In this document: positions 37,471-48,841 of the stretch, piece by piece | How the letters are laid out: each line of letters opens with the position of its first letter | How positions within the stretch are numbered: the first letter of the stretch is position 1 | DNA from: Chlorocebus sabaeus | Taxonomy: Eukaryota > Chordata > Mammalia > Primates > Cercopithecidae | Reading direction: 5' to 3' | DNA: 64,000 nt | Assembly: GCF_047675955.1 (NCBI RefSeq) | Contig: NC_132917.1 | Coordinates: 11,130,501-11,194,500 of the forward strand | Translations under genes and position numbers: made by a program | Notes under the pieces: model-generated | Told to the model about the DNA's origin: nothing | What the model saw: the letters and a program-made list of their open reading frames with translations, nothing else | Database searches by the model: none

Positions 37471-37828
37471 TGATATGGTTTGGATTTGTGTCCCCACCCA
37501 AATCTCAGGTCAAATTGTAATCCCCAGTGTTGGAGGAAGGGGCTGGTGGGAGGTGACTGGATCATGCGGAGGGACTTCCCCCTGGAGTTCGCATGAGATC
37601 TGGTTGTTAAAAGTGTGTGGCATTCTCCCTCTTTGTTCTCTTTCTCCTTCTCTGGCCACGTAAGACGTGCTTGCTTCCCTTTCACCTTCTGCCAGGATTG
37701 TAATTTCCTGAGGCACCCCCAGCCATGCTTCCTGTACAGCCTGCAGAATTGTAAGTCAATTAAACCTCTTTTATGAATTATCCAGTCTCTCAGGTAGTTC
37801 TTTACAGCAATGTGAGAACGGACTCACA
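37471..37828 (+). mobile_element. MST-type solo LTR (ERVL-MaLR)
   Basis: TG...CA-bounded LTR: 'tgatatggtttggatttgtg', 'tccccacccaaatctcaggt', 'cacgtaagacgtgcttgctt' and 'caattaaacctcttttatg' (poly-A region). The 5-bp duplication TATAT flanks it at 37466-37470 and 37829-37833. No internal viral genes remain. Confidence 0.9.
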
Positions 37829-38404
37829 TATATACCTAATATACATATTAGATATAAATATATACCTAAGTCATATAGTTTATGAGGCCAAATGAGTTGA
37901 AAACAAATGAATGCAGAAAGATACACCATGCAAACTGCAAGGGTAAGAAAGGTGGTACATAAATAATAAAGCAGACTTCAAGGCAAAGAGTATTATAAGA
38001 GATAAAGAAGTCAATTCAGATAAAAGAGGTAATTAATTATGGAGGCATAACCATTCTAATTACGTATGCATCTTCAATAAATGAGCCTGAAAATTAATAA
38101 CATAAAAACTAACAGAACTAAGAAACAAACAGACAAACCTATAGCTTCAGTTGGAAATGTTAATACCCATGGTCTTAGTTTAGGTTGTTCGGAGGCTGAA
38201 TTATACCCCAACCAAAATTTTTAATGCAGGGATAGTAGGCTAGGGCCTCTCAGTATTTGATAGAACAAGTAAACAAAACATCAGTATGGATATAAAGAAA
38301 ATAGAGCCCAAAATGAAAACTGTCTAAACAAATTATAATTACAAAGATTATATTAAAAGATTACATCACTTCTCGTTTAAAAATATTTTCAAATTTGGGA
38401 GGTT

Positions 38405-39024
38405 AGCCTAGGCAGTTACAGCGGTGCAGGAGCAGGGGCTGGTACACGCTGGGCGGCGAGAGCCTCATGGCGGAGGAAGAGAGCGACCAAAAGGCCGAAT
38501 GCCTCAGAGAAGAGCTCGTGGCCACTGTGGAGTCCCTGCTGGGCCCTGTGGGGCTTAGAGGTGCAGGCGACAGCAGAGGCAGTGCTGGCAGCGGCAGCTG
38601 CGGTGGCTGCGTGATTAGCAGTTGGGGTTATTGCTGACGCTTCTGTCAGGTGGTTGAAGATGATGCTGGAAGATGGCAGGTCCCTTTGCCACAGCTTCAG
38701 GTTCTTCAGACTGTACTTTGTTGTTTTACAACATTCCCAGATGAATGTGAGCACATACAATACGTTTTGAGTAGCCTTGCTGTGAGTTTCTTCGAGTTGT
38801 TGCTGTTCTTTGGAAGAGGTGAGTTTTATGAAGAGCCCTTAAAGGATATTCTTGGGTCATTCCAGGAATACCAGAATCACCTCCGCAGATATGGAAATGT
38901 GAATCTGGAACTGGTGACTCGAATCATTAGAGATGGTGGCCCATGGGAAGATCCAGTGTTCCAAGCTGTCCTGAAAGCTCAGCCAGCACCTCAGGAGATA
39001 GGCACTTCAGGAGATTCGAAATGA
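38405..39024 (+). pseudogene. ZNF654 pseudogene: ZNF654-like processed pseudogene (5' part), antisense in a ROCK2 intron
   Basis: A GC-rich block stands out from AT-rich intron. From the ATG at 38467 it reads MAEEESDQKAECLREELV, and later GRWQVPLPQLQVLQT, LSSLAVSFFELLLFFGR, EEPLKDILGSFQEYQNHLRR and RDGGPWEDPVFQAVLKAQP. This matches, from memory, the N-terminal region of the zinc-finger protein ZNF654, a relative of ZNF292 and RLF. The 185-codon frame is continuous to TGA at 39022 except for an in-frame TGA at 38635-38637, consistent with a CGA arginine decayed at a CpG. No introns are seen. After 'APQEI' it ends with a short unrelated tail, and the zinc fingers are absent. A poly-A tail and target duplication were not identified. 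ZNF654 identity is likely but unverified. Confidence 0.65.
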
Positions 39025-39369
39025 AACCAACATTTGTAATAAGCAAATACACTTTCATTTACTAACTAGAGCAGTAATAGTGATTTTTCTTCATTTTATA
39101 ACACTGAATAATGGAGTGATGTATTTTCAAGTGAAAAGTGTTTGTTTTTCTAACCTGGCCCACAGTGGTCTCTGACACCAGGTTTGGCACATTTATTTAT
39201 GGTAATAGAAATTCTGAGTGGTAACATATCTATTAGATATTATTTACAGAGAGTGTATTTTTGTCACTTCAGTAATATTTTTAAAATCTGTTTAAGTAGG
39301 CACTTTTTTTTTTTTTTTTAAAGAAACAAAAACGCTGCTTTTCATGAAAGCACATGGAATCTCCCTTCC

Positions 39370-39510
39370 CTTACACAGGAAACCCCATGAGGGCTGGAAC
39401 TGTGAATTTTTGTCACACTACTGCATAGCTAGCCCAGTGCTTGGTACAGAATAGGCGCTTAATATAAGTATTTGTTGGTTGAATGAATGACCACAAGGTG
39501 AATGCATGAG
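39370..39510 (+). repeat. L2 3' end fragment
   Basis: 'ccccatgagggctggaactg', 'cccagtgcttggtacagaat' and 'aggcgcttaatataagtatt' with a 'tgttggttgaatgaatga' end are typical of L2 3' ends. Confidence 0.85.
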
Positions 39511-40759
39511 TGAATAAGTGACTAACTGAATAAATAAATTTGAATTTCAAATACTCTAGAGCAGTATTTCCCAAACTTCATGCATTAGAAGTTTTGTCTC
39601 ATACCCTTACTACCTGCATATTTCTTTGATATCACCTCCTGTCCAATCTGATTTAACAGTGGTCCTTTGTAAGCCAAAATTTCCTTTCAAGGCAGGAGGC
39701 TTTGTCAACTGCTCTTAATTCTTTTTTAAAATGTTCCCCATATTATTCCTGAACTCCAGAACATTTTGGATCACCAAAACTGTACAATGTAAGCTCAGCA
39801 ATAGTGAATAAGCACAAAAGTGTAGAAAACATTTAAAAGTGTGGAGAGAGCCTATGGAGTTCAGTTATGAGACAGCCAAGAGGAAAAAAACAAGACCTCC
39901 CAACCCTGGAACCAGTAAGACCTTGGTTTGGTGAGAAAGACACTTCATACCACATATTTTGTTGAGCAGGTTATTTCTGTTAGTCCTAGGCTGAGGGGTT
40001 AGGGTGGGTTGTGAATGCAGTTGAGTGGAGGAGGAGCTGTGAAGGGATGGGAGGTGGGACAAGACTAGGAGGGTAGAGCTAAGGTATACGTGACAGTGTT
40101 ACGAAGAACTCAAGGGGTAAAGAGGACACCGGTGTTTGATGTGTGGATCTTGGAAAGGGATTAAAAAAAAAAAAAAAAACAAACCTGAAAAGGGAGAAAG
40201 TTGGAGCTGAGGAGGAAGAGTTGGATATTACTGAAGAAACATGAAGAGTCAAATATAGGAAAGGCAAGGGTGACAGACTGGAGGAAATTATGAGGAGACT
40301 GCATGTGCCCAGAAGGGAAGGAGCTAGACAAAAAACTTCAAGAGAAGTGAGGACAGGAGAGAAGAAAGTTTGAGTTTTTAAGGGAGATTTAGGCTTCACT
40401 ACATAGGATCTAGAATAAACCTGTTGTTGGTTGGTCTGAGGGCTGATGGCCTTTTAGGCTGGGAATTACATTAAAATAATAAATATTCCTTTGATACCTA
40501 TACTAGCATACCTCACACTTTGGGAAAAGCTGCTCTAGAGCCTCATTTAAATGAATGACTTTTCCCTAGTTGGTGATCATTAGGGTAAAGACCAGACTGA
40601 AGTTATCTTTGCATTTACTATACAAATCAGTGTTTGCATATCCTATACTGTAAATGGAATTGCAAGACAAATGTTTAAGCCAAAATAAAACATTCATAAG
40701 CACTTTGGTAGCTACTGATTAAATGTAAGTAATTAAAATACTTCTGGATTCAAAATCAT
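39511..40759. other. Intronic sequence, no clear element
   Basis: No gene recognised. A 18-A run at 40162-40179 lies in a purine-rich stretch. It might mark a retrocopy tail, but I cannot link it to the pseudogene. Confidence 0.5.
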
Positions 40760-40935
40760 ACAAATATGGGTTCCAGTTCCTGCACTGCCACTTAATTCTT
40801 TGTCCTTGGGCAAGTCATTTGACCTCTCTGAGACTCAGTTTTGCAATCTATAAAGCTAGTATCATAATACCCACCATAAAGTTGTTGTTAGGTTTAAGTA
40901 AGTTTACCTAGCTAACGGTGTTTATACATTTTAAA
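40760..40935 (+). repeat. MIR element
   Basis: MIR core text 'tgggttccagttcctgcact', 'gccacttaattctttgtcc', 'ttgggcaagtcatttgacct' and 'ctctgagactcagttttgca'. Sense orientation. Confidence 0.88.
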
Positions 40936-41460
40936 ATTGTGTAAAAGTATTAATTAGTAATTATCCTTAGTGATACACAAATCTGTATTAATAAGCACTC
41001 CTATTTGGCACTACTTTTGGATTAATTTTATCTTTAAAATATACTTTTCTTGTGAAAAAAAAATTTTCAAATTTGACGGATTACAACATACAGTAACTGT
41101 ATATGACAAGAATCCTAAATGCAAAGAGCCAAATAAGTAATGACAAGAATCATGGCTTACATCCATCTTCTATATTAAACGACCAAGCTGGAGTAACAAT
41201 TCCTTCGATTTGTATAGTGTTGTAAAAATTATAGGATACTGAAAATAAATGCACGGGAAAGGAATATGAAAACACAGGTGGGGAGTGGGAAATTAAGGAA
41301 TCAATTATCCTAGACTTGAAACTAGAAAACCCTCTTACGGCAGATAGTCCAGATTTTCAATTGATTTGTGTTCAATTAGCAGGTTATCTCAAATAATCAT
41401 TCCAATAATGTTGTTAAATATAGTTTAAAATACGTCAACAGTGTTAAAAAGAAGTTGCTT

Positions 41461-41762
41461 AGGCTGGGTGTGGTGGCTCACGCCTGTAATCCCAGTACTT
41501 TGGGAGGCTGAGGCGGGTGTATCATCTGAGGTCAGGAGTTCCAGACCAGCCTGACCAACATGGCGAAACCCCATCTCTACTAAAAACACAAAAATTAGCT
41601 GGATGTGGTGGCAGGTGCCTGTGATTCCAGCTACTCAGGAGGTTGAGGCAGGAGAATTGTTTGAACCTGGGGGATAGAGGCTGCAGTGAGCCGAGATCAC
41701 GCCATTGCACTCCAGTCTGGGTGACAGAGTGAGACTCTGTCTCAAAAAATAAAAATTAAAAA
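41461..41762 (+). mobile_element. AluS-like element
   Basis: Plus-oriented Alu ending in an A-rich tail with T interruptions. Imperfect duplication 'aagaagttgctta' before and 'aaggagttgcta' after. Confidence 0.92.
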
Positions 41763-42199
41763 AAAATAAAAAGGAGTTGCTAACATAGTCCTTCTTCTAT
41801 ATATATTTACACCACTCTTCAAATCTTCACTTAAGAACAAATCAAATTTTGAATGCTTCCTAACTTCATTAAAGAAAGCAATCCATACAACATTAAGAGC
41901 CAATTAATTTATACGATATTATTACCTATGCTTGACTCAGAACATGACAAGAACAGTTTTTAAACTTCTGCTATAAAGATATCAACAGAAGCTAAAATAT
42001 ATTTGTCAGCTGGTAGAAAACAGTTAAATATTTAAACTAGCAATATTTATATATGAGATAACTAAATAGAAAAACAAATATACCTAGAAGGAAAAAGATA
42101 TTCATTTATATAAAATAAAATCACACAAGATAGGAATAAGATGGCTTTTGAATACGAGAAAAATGCTGACTGACTGCACTTTTGGTGATTCTTCATGTA

Positions 42200-42375
42200 A
42201 AACTGCTCCCCTCTATGTGTTTCCATAGCACTTAAAATAATCTATTACTTGTGAACATGTCTACTTCATAAGCTCCTTTAGGAAGGTAACACATACTTTT
42301 ATTTGTGAGACTGCGTAGTGGTTGGCACAATGCTAAATTGACTAATTCAACAAAATCATGTATCTGTAGGATATC
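42200..42375 (+). repeat. L2-like fragment
   Basis: 'ccatagcacttaaaataatc', 'cttcataagctcctttagga' and 'gcgtagtggttggcacaatg' resemble a decayed L2 3' end. Confidence 0.55.
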
Positions 42376-42799
42376 TACAAAACTTTAGAATATTTTGGCT
42401 ACATGTTCTAGTACATAGGGCCTGAATTTCACTTAAACTGCTTTGATAGGACAGTTCCTGGCTCTTAAATCAAGAGCTGGGAATCATCAGCTTGCAGTCT
42501 TTGACATAACTTAATCTACGGAGCAAACATGAAGAGGCAATAAGCTTATTTATGCCAAATATCTACACCAAACCTTTATAATTCATTAGCAGTCATGTTA
42601 CAAGTACCACAATGAAGTGCTATTACTTTATCAAAGCTGGTTTCCACTGATTATCCTTTGAGGATGTCTCTAAGTTATTTTATTATTATTTTCCTCAGCA
42701 TATCTGTAGATTTCCCTTTATTCTCCAACTCCTTCTCCTTTATTCAATATAGATGGACAGACAGATGAACAGTCAAATACAGTGGCTGTTCATTATCAC

Positions 42800-43330
42800 A
42801 CCATACAGAGTAATGTTTAAAAGCATGGATTTGCCGGGCTGGGTGGCTCACGCCTGTAATCCCAACACTGGGAGGCTGAGGCAGGCAGATCACGAGGTCA
42901 GCAGTTCGAAATCAGCCTGACTAACATGGTGAAACCCTGTCTTTACAAAAAACACAAAAATTAGGCAGGTGTGGTGGCAGGCACCTGTAATTCCAGCTAC
43001 GCAGGAAGCTGAGACAGGAGAATCACTTGAACACGGGAGACGGAGGTTGCAGTGAGCCGAGATCGCGCCATTGCACTCCAGCCTGGGCGACAGAGCAAGA
43101 CTCCGTCTTAAATAAATAAATAAATAAATAAATAGCATGGATTTAAGTGTCAACAAACCTGGGCAAACTCCTAGCTGTTTATGAACTATGTGGCCAATTT
43201 ACCTAATCTCTAAATTTCAGTGGCTTCATCTATATAATAATCTCACAGAGTTGTTGCATAGATAAAATGAGATAATGGCCACAAAAGTTCAGCACACAGA
43301 ATATCCTCAATGAAAATGTTTAGCTGACTC
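42800..43330 (+). repeat. MIR element split by an Alu
   Basis: MIR head before the Alu ('gagtaatgtttaaaagcatg') and body after it ('caacaaacctgggcaaactc', 'ccaatttacctaatctctaa', 'cagagttgttgcatagataa', 'aaatgagataatg'). The two parts join at the Alu target site. Confidence 0.85.
42833..43133 (+). mobile_element. Alu element inserted in MIR, (AAAT)n tail
   Basis: Plus-oriented Alu with an 11-bp duplication AGCATGGATTT at 42822-42832 and 43134-43144. Its tail is an AAAT microsatellite. Confidence 0.94.
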
Positions 43331-43722
43331 CACCACAGACAAATTGGATTTAGGTCATTCTGTTATGTAGTATGACACGAATTTCCCGTCACTAGTCTAT
43401 GAGTACCTAAAGGATAAAAACGTTGCTCCTATTACAGTGTTTCTCTTTGTATAGAAAAGATTGCTATATTCCTTGTTTTCAATTTTAAAAGCGGATGAGT
43501 GTAAAAACACCATCTAACTGGCTATACATATGAAAAAAACAAAAAACAAAAAACAAAAAATAAATAATGGTCAAAAAGTTAACAGGGGTTATAACACAAC
43601 TGATAAAATCTTCGGTAATTTTTATTCTTATTTTTATTTGTACTTTCTGAAGTTAATATGTAGAGCTTAAAAAAAACTTAAGTAGATGAGACATTCCTAA
43701 GTGTAGCCAGAGACATACTTGG

Positions 43723-44072
43723 TGATACGGTTTAGCAGTGTCCCCAAACAAATCTCATCTTGAATTCCCATATGTTGTGGGAGGGACGCAGTGGGAGGTA
43801 ACTAAATCATGGGGGCAGGTCTTTCCTGTGCTGTTCTCGTGATAGTAAGTCTCATAAGATCTAATGGTTATTATAAGGGGGAGTTTTCCTGCACAAGATC
43901 TCTTTGCCTGCTGCCATCCATGTAAGACATGACTTGCTGCTCCTTGCCTTCCGCCATGATTGTGAAGCCTCCCCAGTCACATGGAACTGTTAAGTCCAAT
44001 AAACTTCTTTCTTTTGTAAATTGCCCAGTCTCAGGTATGTCTTTATTAGCAGCGTGAAAACAGACTAATACA
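43723..44072 (+). mobile_element. THE1-type solo LTR (ERVL-MaLR)
   Basis: 350-bp TG...CA LTR: 'tgatacggtttagcagtgtc', 'gttgtgggagggacgcagtg', 'aatcatgggggcaggtcttt', 'ccgccatgattgtgaagcct', ending 'gactaatac-a'. A perfect 5-bp duplication CTTGG flanks it (43718-43722, 44073-44077). Solo LTR, no internal sequence. Confidence 0.95.
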
Positions 44073-44077
44073 CTTGG

Positions 44078-44665
44078 AAAATCCTAAAATGACCTCCTCA
44101 AACACTTATCAACAAAACTTTTGAACATCATTCTAACTAAAACACCTCATTTGAAGTTTTCAAATTTATTTTTATTATCAAAAATATTATATTATTTTTA
44201 TAAGAAGATCCAATGAATCTACTTGACAGACCTGGAGCAGTTACTATTTCTACCATAGACACAAGAAAAAAATGTCCTCACACTTTCTATTTGCGGCAGC
44301 CAAGATCGAATGGGAGATATAGGAAATACAAAAAAATGTTTAAAGAGAGAGAATTTTTGCAACCTAGAAATAACCCTGTAAACAGTGAAGAACCTGTTTC
44401 ATTCCAAAAAAGGAATTAAAAAGTTAAGTTTACATGAGTAGCACTGGAAAATCATGTCCCCAACATTCTTGCCCCCTGGATGGTTCTACTTTAAAAGTCT
44501 GGTTTAAAACTAAATTAAAAGCAAGCCAGTGGATGCCCAGGAAGCAATAAGCCCAGTGATCAGGAAGGATCACAGTCAATTCTTCAATGAAAACTTTCTA
44601 CATTCAAGTTTCTGTGCTATACAGGATACTGAAAGACAAGAAAACTCTAACTCCAGATATGATCT
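44078..44665. other. Intronic sequence, no recognised element
   Basis: No gene or repeat assigned. The 68- and 69-codon plus frames at 44213 and 44529 lack recognisable domains. Confidence 0.6.
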
Positions 44666-44671
44666 GCTTGC

Positions 44672-44710
44672 ACACGCGCACACACACACACACACACATA
44701 CACACACACA
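44672..44710 (+). repeat. (CA)n microsatellite
   Basis: Alternating 'cacacgcgcacacacacaca' run, interrupted by 'ata' once. Confidence 0.95.
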
Positions 44711-44925
44711 TTGGTTACCAATGTCTGGGTTAAACTGACAAATGCCCACAGTAAGGGTTCTCCTTTTCTTTCTGCGGCTCTACAGATACTCCTCCAAAAC
44801 TGTGTTCCTGACTAAATAAGATAATCTTCCCAGATATGAGTGAACTATTTAGAACAGCTATGAATCCCTGATGTAAATGCCAAAAGTCCTTGAAAGACAC
44901 AGTTCCTGCACTCAAAGTTTTACGT

Positions 44926-44962
44926 AAAAAAAAAAAAAAAAAAAAAAAAGAAAGAAAGAAAC
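44926..44962 (+). repeat. A-rich tract with (GAAA)n
   Basis: A run of about 24 A followed by GAAAGAAAGAAA. No attached element body was recognised upstream. Bases 44963-45600 show nothing assignable. Confidence 0.85.
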
Positions 44963-45599
44963 GAAATCAAAGTATATATATAAACTATAGCACAAGGCAC
45001 ATACACAAAAAAAAACCAAAGAGCGTGCTCTGAAATGAGCAACCTGACTACAATGAATAGCTCAGTGGAAGATAAGGGTTAAAGATTTTTTTTTTTTTAA
45101 ATTGGCAACACCTTAAAAGACAGCCTGGAAGGCCAGGATGAAGATTTCATAGTTCACTCGGTCACAAAAAGATCCATTAAATATAGAGCAGAGATAATAC
45201 ATAAATATATTTTATAAGGTCAACTTGACAGCAGTTTATATTAGATCAGATGTAGAATTCCCATTTTTTATCTAACTCAATATAAGGAGGTGGGGAAATA
45301 AAGAAAAAAGATGAAAACAAAACATGTATGCTAAAAAGCTCCACTCTTAATTCCACTACACACAAACCAGGAATGGGGATAGGAGTAATACATGAGAACA
45401 CAAGGATATTTCAAGCATGAGGAAGATGGTCGGCTAAACAGTAATGTCAGTCTAACTGAGCTTGGATAGTGTGAATTTATAAGATACAAGCAGAGTCCTG
45501 ACACTGTCTTCATCAGCACTTCACGACCTAAGACTAACAGTAACAATGGTGAAACACTGTTAGCAGAAGCGGAAAACAGAATGCAAAGCAGGTGTTCAT

Positions 45600-46190
45600 T
45601 CATAACTGGATAACGACAGAGTGGCCTGACGAAAGTGATGACAGTAAAAGTGGATGGACCGGAGAAATATTATGAAAGCAGAAACAGGATTTACTGAAAA
45701 ATTAACTAGAAGGGTTGACAGAAAAGAGTAATCAGTGATGACTCCTAATTTTTTGACTAGAACAATTAGGTTAATGCAAGAGCCATTTACTATGATCAGA
45801 AAGAGAAGGAACAGATTTGTGGAGGAAGAACAAAGTTAGAGAGGGAATCAAACATTATAATTTCACACATTTTAGAGATCTATGACACATCTTCATGGAG
45901 ATGTCAAATAAGCCACTGTGGATATCAGTTGGGGAGCAAAGTAGAAAGTTCCGAGCAGTAACTATAAATTTGAGTCTTGCCATTATATAAACTGTATTTA
46001 AAGTCACAGGAATGCATGAGCTTACCTTAAGAAGGCAAATAAAAGAAACAAAGAGCCTGGCCACTGGAAACTACAATTTTTAGAAGTCAGGTAGCGAATG
46101 AACCATGAAGGAAACTTAGAAGGAAGAGACTGTAAAGAAAACATCATTTCAGGAAATGTAGAGATGTGAATATTACTAACAATTTGAGTG
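45600..46190 (+). repeat. Ancient mammalian interspersed repeat, family not assigned
   Basis: Phrases 'agtgatgactcctaatttt', 'agagccatttactatgatca', 'gagatgtcaaataagccact', 'aatttgagtcttgccattat' and 'tgtatttaaagtcacaggaa' follow, in order, a widespread old repeat. It looks like another part of the family at 11160-11594. Non-coding. Confidence 0.5.
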
Positions 46191-46274
46191 AGATGAGAGT
46201 GAAATACTATACAGCCAATAAAAGTACAGGTGAAGTCTACATTTATTGACATGGAAAGATGGTTATGACCATAT

Positions 46275-46530
46275 GTCAAAGAGAACAGACTCTGGAATCC
46301 TCTGCCTAAATTCAAATCTCATTTCAACCACTTAGCAGCTATGTGAACTTTGGCAGGTTACTTATCCTAACTAACTGAGTTTAATTTTCCCATCTGTACA
46401 ATGGGCATAATAGTGATAATACTTACCTGAAAGGACTGTTGTAAAGATAGGTTACTAAATACAAATGAATTAAAAGTCTGCCTGGCATGTTGTAACTGCT
46501 AAAAGAGTATGCTACCATTTATTACTGTAT
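46275..46530 (+). repeat. MIR element
   Basis: Long MIR: 'agactctggaatcctctgcc', 'aaccacttagcagctatgtg', 'ccatctgtacaatgggcata', 'aaggactgttgtaaagatag', 'gtctgcctggcatgttgtaa'. Sense orientation. Bases 46531-47124 show nothing assigned. Confidence 0.9.
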
Positions 46531-47124
46531 TAAGAAACACAAACTACAAAACTATGTATATAATGATCCTTTAACTTTAAGACTTAAATATATTACATAT
46601 ATCTTTAGAAATAGGCAAGTTGGAAATCTAGATATCAAATTAATAAGAGTAGTTCTCTCTCAGTTCTAACACTACAGGTGAATTTTAAAAGTATAATGTT
46701 GGCTTATTTTCTTATTCTACTGTGAACATATTCATCATATATATAATTCTTAATTTCAAGGGAAATTTTCATAACTCAATAGGGAAAAGTTTTAAACTTT
46801 CCTAGAATGAAAATGATTAGGAGAAAATATAAATACCCACTGAAAATAATTCAACATCAGTTTTGCAACAGTCTCCAAATGTCTGTAAATCACCAAGCAG
46901 TTAAAGAATACAAAGAGGATGGTTACCTTTCTGTTTGAAAATGGGAATAGGGAGAAAGAAACATGATAAATGGAGGTTTTAACACGTTCTTCCACCTAAT
47001 TCTAAGCAATTTAGACCTTTGTGAATGAGAATGCATTCATATATTAAATTCTATAGTTTTAAATAAAACAGTGACCAGGAAAAAATTTAATGTCACTTAA
47101 CATTTTTCTTAGGAATAAGAAGTA

Positions 47125-47320
47125 AGCAGGGGGATTACACAGTGGGATTGCAGGATTACTCACACCTGTAATCCCAGCATTTTAGGAGGCCAAAGCAGGA
47201 GGACTGCTTGAGGCCAGGAGTCAAGAGACTAGTCTGGGCAACACTGGGGGACCTTTGTTTCTACAAAAAAAAATTTTTTTCATAACTAGCCATGTGTGGT
47301 GGTACACACCTGTGGTCCTT
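47125..47320 (+). mobile_element. Truncated, diverged Alu
   Basis: Left monomer and start of the right ('actcacacctgtaatccc', 'ggactgcttgaggccagg', 'catgtgtggtggtacacacc'), breaking at 'gtggtccttttt' where a Tigger-like element begins. Confidence 0.82.
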
Positions 47321-47324
47321 TTTC

Positions 47325-47786
47325 TATTTTTAGATTTTTAAATCTTGTTTATTGAAAACTAAAACACACACGCCCACTAGCATAGGCCTACAGAGGGTCA
47401 GATCATAAATATCACTGTCTTCCACCTCTACATCTTGTCCCACTAACAGGTTTTCAGGGGGAAGTAACATGACTGGAGCTGGCATTTCCTATGATAACAA
47501 TGCCTTCTCCTGGAATCCCTCCTGAAGGACCTGCCTGAGGCACTTCTTGATGAGGTGTCACTCTTTTCAGAAATATGTCCATGGTGGTTTGTTTGGCTTG
47601 TGTCTTTTTTCACCATTGAGTTGCATGAGTAATGTGTTGGAACTACGGCATTAAGACGACTATGACCTTAAGACAGCTGACATTACTAGGTAAAAGGAAT
47701 TTTTCAGCTCCATTGGTCTTTTGGGACCACTGACATATATGCAGTCTATCATTTACCAAAACACCATAATGCTGTCCATGACTGTA
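47325..47786 (-). mobile_element. Tigger-type nonautonomous DNA transposon
   Basis: 'atcttgtttattgaaaacta', 'cttccacctctacatcttgt', 'gataacaatgccttctcctg', 'catgagtaatgtgttggaac' and 'tttttcagctccattggtct' match, in order, an old Tigger-family element read in reverse, ending 'gtccatgactgta' with a TA target. No transposase frame survives. Confidence 0.75.
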
Positions 47787-48540
47787 CTATGCAATACCTA
47801 CTGTGACATACTAAAGTTACTTGCACAATGAGACTTCTATCTGTAGAAATTGGCAGATCCTTTGTGGTAATGAATTTTTAACTTGAAATGAATTTCATGT
47901 GAAATACATGAAAAGACAAATTTGCACCAACTATGATAAAACTTTCTTCAAATGACTAGAAAAACATACTCATAAAGATGTGCGAAATGTGTAACAGTCC
48001 ACACATATCCGCCATACTAATTTATTTACTGTATATGAATAAACTTTAAAAGGCTATGAAAGAAGCACCTGCAATTCTCCTTTGCAATCTTATCCTTAAA
48101 GAGTCTCTACATAAAGTAACAGAAACAAGAATTAAAGCCAAAACAAACATGCTATCAACTCTTGGGTCCGGTCATCAGATGAATGGAATGTTAAAATATT
48201 TTTCATTTCTAAAAATTAAGATTCTGTTTCTGCATATTTTGTAGTCAAAACAAATTCTGAGATGAAAAATTAATGATAAAAACATAAAAGCCTTTGCTAT
48301 CTATACATCTTCCATTTTCTTCTTTTTCCTTTAACATATTAATTGTAATGATCAAATTAACACAGTACAGTGAATATCCTGCCATTAAGACATGGTAAGT
48401 CAAGGTCTGTCATATTCCTTCCAAATTTCAACTCCAAATTCTGTATCTCTTCCAAAACTACACAGGTATGCAGAAACAATGCATCTGTTTAAAATATTTA
48501 CAGTATGAATCTATATACCAAATAGGCAATAATACAATTA
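47787..48540. other. Intronic sequence, nothing assigned
   Basis: AT-rich, no gene or clear repeat recognised. Confidence 0.6.
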
Positions 48541-48544
48541 ACCC

Positions 48545-48725
48545 TTAGGAAGCACTATGACCAGGCTTATTTATATTATTAATTACCTTAATCCCCATAA
48601 TGACTCCCATAAGATAGGTATAATTATCTCTATTCTATAGGTGGGAACTCAGAAAAAATCATGCCTGTGGTCACCATGATCTCTGACTTAGAAAACGGCA
48701 GAGCTGGGATTCAACTACTATATAT
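48545..48725 (-). repeat. MIR element
   Basis: Reverse-complement MIR: 'cttaatccccataatgactc', 'gataggtataattatctcta', 'tataggtgggaactcag', 'cggcagagctgggattcaac'. Confidence 0.82.
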
Positions 48726-48841
48726 TTTCCCCTATCTTTAGGCTCTTCATAACTCAACTGTCATGTCATCTAATCTCCCACTCTCCCAACCACAGCACCA
48801 AAATTCTAAAAGTCGAAGCTTCACCATTTTCACACACACAC

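Larger units (their letters stand above)
35400..38165 (+). mobile_element. Old L1 (L1M-type) 5' half, interrupted
   Basis: Decayed L1 5'UTR, ORF1 and early ORF2 text in order: 'gggctacccagagagaaag', 'ccaaaagatgttagattcaa', 'aatatgttcaaagaactaag' and 'aaggcaaagagtattataag'. Interrupted by an Alu monomer, two Alus and an MST LTR. Subfamily not assigned; right edge approximate. Confidence 0.6.

Noticed and set aside
38416..38760. 114-codon minus-strand frame
   Set aside because: Shadow of the GC-rich ZNF654-like retrocopy on the opposite strand.
39300..40180. T-run at 39307 and A-run at 40162 considered as the end of the ZNF654-like retrocopy
   Set aside because: The first is in the wrong orientation for a tail. 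The second is 1.1 kb downstream with no matching target duplication that I could find.
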